A stretch of 7,002 nt of DNA from Chloroflexota bacterium (lineage in GTDB: Bacteria; Chloroflexota; Dehalococcoidia; SHYB01; JACPQI01). The notes below the pieces were generated by a model. The model did no database searches, was not told where the DNA came from, and was given only the letters and a program-made list of their open reading frames with translations. Positions 3,976 through 7,002 of this stretch are shown here, piece by piece; within the stretch, counting starts at the first letter, position 1; every line of letters begins with the position of its first letter. A program made the translations under genes and the position numbers. The stretch lies in NCBI GenBank assembly GCA_016190545.1, contig JACPQI010000097.1, positions 1-7,002 of the forward strand, written 5' to 3'.

Positions 3976-5727
3976 ATGCACAGGCTGACACTTATTGGTA
4001 TTGGCAGCGCCATTATCGTGGGGCTCGCGGCTGCGGCGTGCGGCGGCGGAGAGACGGCCACGCCCACTGCCCGCCCGGCGGCGACTGCTACGACAGCGCC
4101 AGCCAGACCCACCGCGACCGCTGTCGGCACGACCGTGGCCCGGCCGTCCCCGACCCCCGCCCCCACAGTAGCCCAAGCTACCGCCACGCCAGCAGCACGG
4201 CCCACCAGCGCTCCTGCAGCGCCCGCCGGCAGGCTGCGCATGGCTATCCCCACCTTTGACAACGAGCAGGTCCGGCCCTCCCACGGCAAGGCTGCCACCC
4301 TCTCTGGTTATATGGGCGGTCTCTACGACTGGCTGGTATGGGCCGGGACAGACGGCTCCTTGGCCCCCGGCATTGCCACCCGCTGGGACTTTGCCAGCGA
4401 TGCCTTGAGCTGGACCTACACCGTGCGCCAGGGCATGCGTTTCCACAACGGCGACCCGCTTACCGCCGACGACGTGAAGTTCAGCATCGAGAAACTCTTG
4501 CAAGACAATTCCGACGCGCAGCACGCCACCTTCTCCGCCTCCTGGGTCGCCCAGATCCAGTCCGTGGACATTGTTTCTCCCACCGCCGTCCGCGTGAACC
4601 TGAAGAAGCCGTGGCCGTTGATGGCCATGGACGCCAGCGTGCTGACCGGCACAGAAGGGGCGGTGGCTCCCAAAGCCTATATGCAGCAGGTGGGCGATAA
4701 TGGGTTTGACGAGAAACCCATCGGCAGTGGCCCCTGGCGCTTCCTCCGCCATGACCTCGGCGTCCGCTTCCTGTTCGAAGCGGTCCCCACCGCCCACGCC
4801 TACCGGCAGACGCCCAAGTTCAAGGAGCTGGAAATCTTAGCCGTGCCTGAGGAAAGCACCCGCGTAGCCATGCTACGGACCAAGGCCGTAGACCTGGCGG
4901 CGTTGGGATCCTTCGACACCGCTGCGGGGCTGATGAGCAACCCCGAGTTCTCCGTTCTGGCCATCCAAGGCGGCACCATAGGCAGCATGCTTCTGTGGGG
5001 CGCGGACGACGCCAGAATCAAAGACCTTCCCCTGGCGAAGAAGCCGGTCCGCGAAGCCCTGGCCCTGGCCCTCAACGTCCCCGAGATAGTGGAGACTATC
5101 TTCCGAGGCCTGGCCAAGGTAGCGAACGACAGCTTTATCACCCCCAGTGGCATGGGCTACGATCCTTCCTGGAAGCCCCAGGAGTTCAACCCCAACCGTG
5201 CCAAGGAGCTGCTGACACAGGCGGGCTATGCGCGGGGCTTCTCCTTCCGCGTCTACAGCTTCTCCACAGCCGCAGTGCCCTGGGCGCCACGTGTCGCAGA
5301 GGCTTCCGCCGGATACTGGAGCCAGATTGGCCTGCGACCGGAGATCATCCCGGTCGATTCTGTGGCAGGGTTCTACCGAGCCAGACCTCAGGGCATAGAC
5401 TTGATGGGGCAGGCCAGCCCGTTGTGGGTCACCGCCTCGCCCTCTCCCCTTGGCCCCATGCGGTCACAGGTGCATTCCAAGGGCACCCTCCTCCTATTGC
5501 AACGCCCGGAGATGGACGCTTTGCTCGACCAGGCGGTTGCGGAGCTTGACGAGCAGAAGCGCATTCAGCTCCTTCGCGGGATATCCGAGATGGCGCGTTC
5601 CGAGTACGTGGTCATTCCCATCGTCGTCTCGCCGGCCCTCGTCGGCGCAGGCAGCAACATCGCCGGGTGGCAGGCCATTCCCGCCGCCGGTGTGAGCCTG
5701 GCCCTGGAGACGGTGACGCCCAAGTAG
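3976..5727 (+). CDS. ABC transporter family-5 solute-binding lipoprotein
   Basis: This is a peptide/nickel/opine-type extracellular binding protein that would deliver a ligand to an ABC importer. The 583-aa product begins with a short basic start and a hydrophobic segment, then GLAAAAC with Cys22 as the probable lipidated residue (the -3 position is Ala, so the lipobox is loose). Residues 23-85 are an unusually long Thr/Pro/Ala-rich linker that would hold the domain away from the membrane. The SBP_bac_5 domain follows, with family signatures: LAPGIATRWDFASDALSWTY, the RQGMRFHNGDPLTADDVKFSIE block, and IGSGPWRF. Later segments include KKPVREALALALN and NPNRAKELLTQAGY. The ATG at 3976 is chosen because GGGGAGGA (3963-3970) precedes it by 5 bases. 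A TTG at 3949 would spoil the signal peptide. No permease or ATPase genes adjoin, and a terminator follows, so it is an orphan here. The ligand cannot be told. Confidence 0.93.
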   Translation: MHRLTLIGIGSAIIVGLAAAACGGGETATPTARPAATATTAPARPTATAVGTTVARPSPTPAPTVAQATATPAARPTSAPAAPAGRLRMAIPTFDNEQVRPSHGKAATLSGYMGGLYDWLVWAGTDGSLAPGIATRWDFASDALSWTYTVRQGMRFHNGDPLTADDVKFSIEKLLQDNSDAQHATFSASWVAQIQSVDIVSPTAVRVNLKKPWPLMAMDASVLTGTEGAVAPKAYMQQVGDNGFDEKPIGSGPWRFLRHDLGVRFLFEAVPTAHAYRQTPKFKELEILAVPEESTRVAMLRTKAVDLAALGSFDTAAGLMSNPEFSVLAIQGGTIGSMLLWGADDARIKDLPLAKKPVREALALALNVPEIVETIFRGLAKVANDSFITPSGMGYDPSWKPQEFNPNRAKELLTQAGYARGFSFRVYSFSTAAVPWAPRVAEASAGYWSQIGLRPEIIPVDSVAGFYRARPQGIDLMGQASPLWVTASPSPLGPMRSQVHSKGTLLLLQRPEMDALLDQAVAELDEQKRIQLLRGISEMARSEYVVIPIVVSPALVGAGSNIAGWQAIPAAGVSLALETVTPK

Positions 5728-5756
5728 CCGTCGCACAAGCAGCCTTTGACCGGATA

Positions 5757-5797
5757 AGCGCCGTGGCAGCCTAGGTTGCCACGGCGCTCTCTTTTGT
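5757..5797 (+). terminator. Intrinsic terminator after the solute-binding protein gene
   Basis: A perfect 12-bp stem, AGCGCCGTGGCA (5757-5768) with TGCCACGGCGCT (5777-5788), encloses an 8-base loop and is followed by CTCTTTTGT. It starts 29 bases after the stop codon. On the minus strand only TTAT follows the stem, so it would stop the converging hydrolase operon less well. Confidence 0.88.
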
Positions 5798-5806
5798 CAT
5801 GCTCCC

Positions 5807-6583
5807 CTAGCCCTTCGCCTCCGCTTCCGCCCACAATCGGCGCAACGCCTCGGCGAACCGCTCCGGCTCCGCCCGGTGCGGCGGGTCCAGATGGCTGCGG
5901 CCCTCGTACACCTCCACAACGGCGTTGGGGAAACGGCGGGCCAGATCATCGATAAGCTCAGCAAAGCTAGGGTGGCTCTCGCTTCCCAGGGCCAGGTACA
6001 CCGGCTTGCGGAAACGGGACAGACGAGGTCGGTCTAGCTTATAACGCTTCTCCGCCTGGATGATGGCTTTCATGCCCAGGCCGCGCACCGTCATCCACGG
6101 CGGCGGGTCGGCCACCGGGGGCACCGCGTCAGGCCGGCGAAGGAGGAATGGAAGCATGGCGGGCAGGCGGTCCTGCTCCGGCAACTCCATGCACCGCTCC
6201 ACCCTGAGCCGGTGCTCTCTTCCTTCCGGCGTCTCCGAGTGCTCGTTGATGGAGGCCGGCTCTATCAGGGCGAGGCTGCGCACTCGCTCCGGGTAAGAGA
6301 CGATGAAAGCCAGGCAGATGTAGGCGCCAAAGGAGGAGCCAAAGAGGTGGAACCGTCGCGCCCCGGCGTTGTCGGCGAAGCAGAGCAGCCCCTCGACTTC
6401 CTGCTCCACGCTGTAGCCAGGCGGGCCTGGCGGGTCTGAGGTGTAGACCTCCAGCTCTTTGAGCAGCGGCGTCGGCCCCTCGGTGAGGACACGCTGGAGC
6501 GGGCCGAAGGTGATGGCAGCCGGCGTCACCGCGTCAGGTACGCAGATAAGCGGCGACTGCCGGGTAAACGGACGGTGCTCCAC
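5807..6583 (-). CDS. Alpha/beta-hydrolase fold protein
   Basis: This 258-aa cytoplasmic protein is probably a serine hydrolase. The nucleophile elbow is G82-S-S84-F-G86 after a hydrophobic strand (RRFHLFGSSFGAY). The typical next segment is present (AFIVSYPERVRSLALIEPA), and the likely catalytic His231 lies in GRSHLDPPHRAEP. Two usual features are altered. The HG oxyanion motif after the first strand is replaced by LICVPDAVTPAA, and the acid position after the sixth strand reads GSESHP, leaving Glu202 rather than Asp as the possible acid. The GTG at 6583 is the best available start, but its ribosome site is weak (GGGAG 13 bases away), so translation may depend on coupling to the gene ending 23 bases upstream. 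The substrate is unknown. Its position suggests a role alongside the molybdenum hydroxylase. Confidence 0.82.
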   Translation of the reverse strand: MEHRPFTRQSPLICVPDAVTPAAITFGPLQRVLTEGPTPLLKELEVYTSDPPGPPGYSVEQEVEGLLCFADNAGARRFHLFGSSFGAYICLAFIVSYPERVRSLALIEPASINEHSETPEGREHRLRVERCMELPEQDRLPAMLPFLLRRPDAVPPVADPPPWMTVRGLGMKAIIQAEKRYKLDRPRLSRFRKPVYLALGSESHPSFAELIDDLARRFPNAVVEVYEGRSHLDPPHRAEPERFAEALRRLWAEAEAKG

Positions 6584-6606
6584 GGTGAGAGACCCGCTCC
6601 CAGGAA

Positions 6607-7002
6607 CTAGGGCTTCCCCACGCGCTCCAGGGCCTCCAGCACGTTGCCAGGGGAAAGGGGCAACTCGGTCATGCGTACGCCGGTGGCCCGGGTGACGGCG
6701 TTGGCGATGGCGGCCAGCGGCGGCACGATGGAGACCTCGCCCACACCACGCAGGCCGAAGGGATGGCCCGGGTTCGGCACCTCTACGATGACTGTATCGA
6801 TCATCGGCAGGTCGAGGGCGGTAGGCATGCGGTAGTCCAGAAAGGTAGGGTTAGCCATGCTTCCGTCCGGGTTGAAGACATACTCCTCGTTCAGCGCCCA
6901 GCCGATGCCCTGGACGGCGCCGCCCTGCATCTGGCCCTCCACATAGCTGGGGTGAGCGGCCTTGCCCGCGTCCTGGAACACCGTGAAGCGCAGCACATCC
7001 AC
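6607..7002 (-). CDS. Xanthine dehydrogenase/CoxL-type molybdopterin-binding subunit, C-terminal end
   Basis: The large catalytic subunit of molybdenum hydroxylases (xanthine dehydrogenase, aldehyde oxidase, CO dehydrogenase form II and relatives) binds the molybdopterin cytosine dinucleotide cofactor. Only the last 131 codons, of roughly 750-800, are in the window, and the frame is open to the right edge. Visible signatures are FQDAGKAAHP, the cofactor-contacting EGQMQGGAVQGIGWALNEEY, the DYRMPTALDLP segment, and GLRGVGEVSIVPPLAAIANAV with Glu89 of the visible part as the conserved active-site glutamate. The last residues (GVRMTELPLSPGNVLEAL) match the normal family end, so the 3' end is intact. 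The substrate cannot be decided because the active-site loop that separates CO dehydrogenase from the others lies outside. It is followed 23 bases later by the hydrolase gene on the same strand. Confidence 0.94.
   Translation of the reverse strand: MDVLRFTVFQDAGKAAHPSYVEGQMQGGAVQGIGWALNEEYVFNPDGSMANPTFLDYRMPTALDLPMIDTVIVEVPNPGHPFGLRGVGEVSIVPPLAAIANAVTRATGVRMTELPLSPGNVLEALERVGKP

Noticed and set aside
3835..4797. A 320-codon open frame on the minus strand opposite the solute-binding protein gene
   Set aside because: It is a Gly/Arg/Ala-rich shadow of the GC-rich linker and domain of the plus-strand gene. It has no family motif and no supporting ribosome site.
1..7002. CRISPR arrays, tRNA or rRNA genes
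   Set aside because: No regularly spaced repeats, no cloverleaf with a conserved T-arm, and no rRNA sequence blocks were seen on either strand.

Overview
The window is a high-GC, compact bacterial chromosome segment interrupted by about 3 kb of visibly lower-GC DNA. A solute-binding lipoprotein with a very long Thr/Pro/Ala linker, a CoxL/xanthine-dehydrogenase-type molybdenum subunit, and DUF5343 and IS1595-type genes together suggest an environmental Chloroflexota (Dehalococcoidia/SAR202-like) genome. This is an inference from protein style, not from a marker gene.

Layout: (1) The left edge (2-784, +) is the C-terminal 260 residues of adenylosuccinate synthetase (purA). (2) From about 790 to 3866 lies what I read as one IS1595-family transposable element carrying passengers. 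Its ends are imperfect inverted repeats of about 39 bp that share a perfect 10-bp core (819-828 and 3828-3837). Inside are a small hypothetical gene (+), a GIY-YIG domain protein (-), a cluster of strong hairpins with an intrinsic terminator, a DUF5343 gene (-) with its own promoter, two overlapping small genes (+), and a 328-aa zinc-ribbon DDNK transposase (-) read inward from the right end. (3) At 3976-5727 (+) is an orphan family-5 extracellular solute-binding lipoprotein ending in a clear intrinsic terminator. (4) The right part (-) holds an alpha/beta hydrolase directly behind the C-terminal end of a xanthine dehydrogenase/CO dehydrogenase-type large subunit, probably one operon.

How it fits together: the element sits only a few bases after the purA stop and just before the transporter gene. 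Its right end carries two divergent promoter-like sequences, one for the transposase and one (TTGACA, 17 bp, TATAGT) pointing outward into the lipoprotein gene. Insertion may therefore have given this gene a new or hybrid promoter. The least explained parts are the passenger set and the multi-hairpin region 1469-1626 between the DUF5343 and GIY-YIG genes. I do not recognise that region as any known RNA family.
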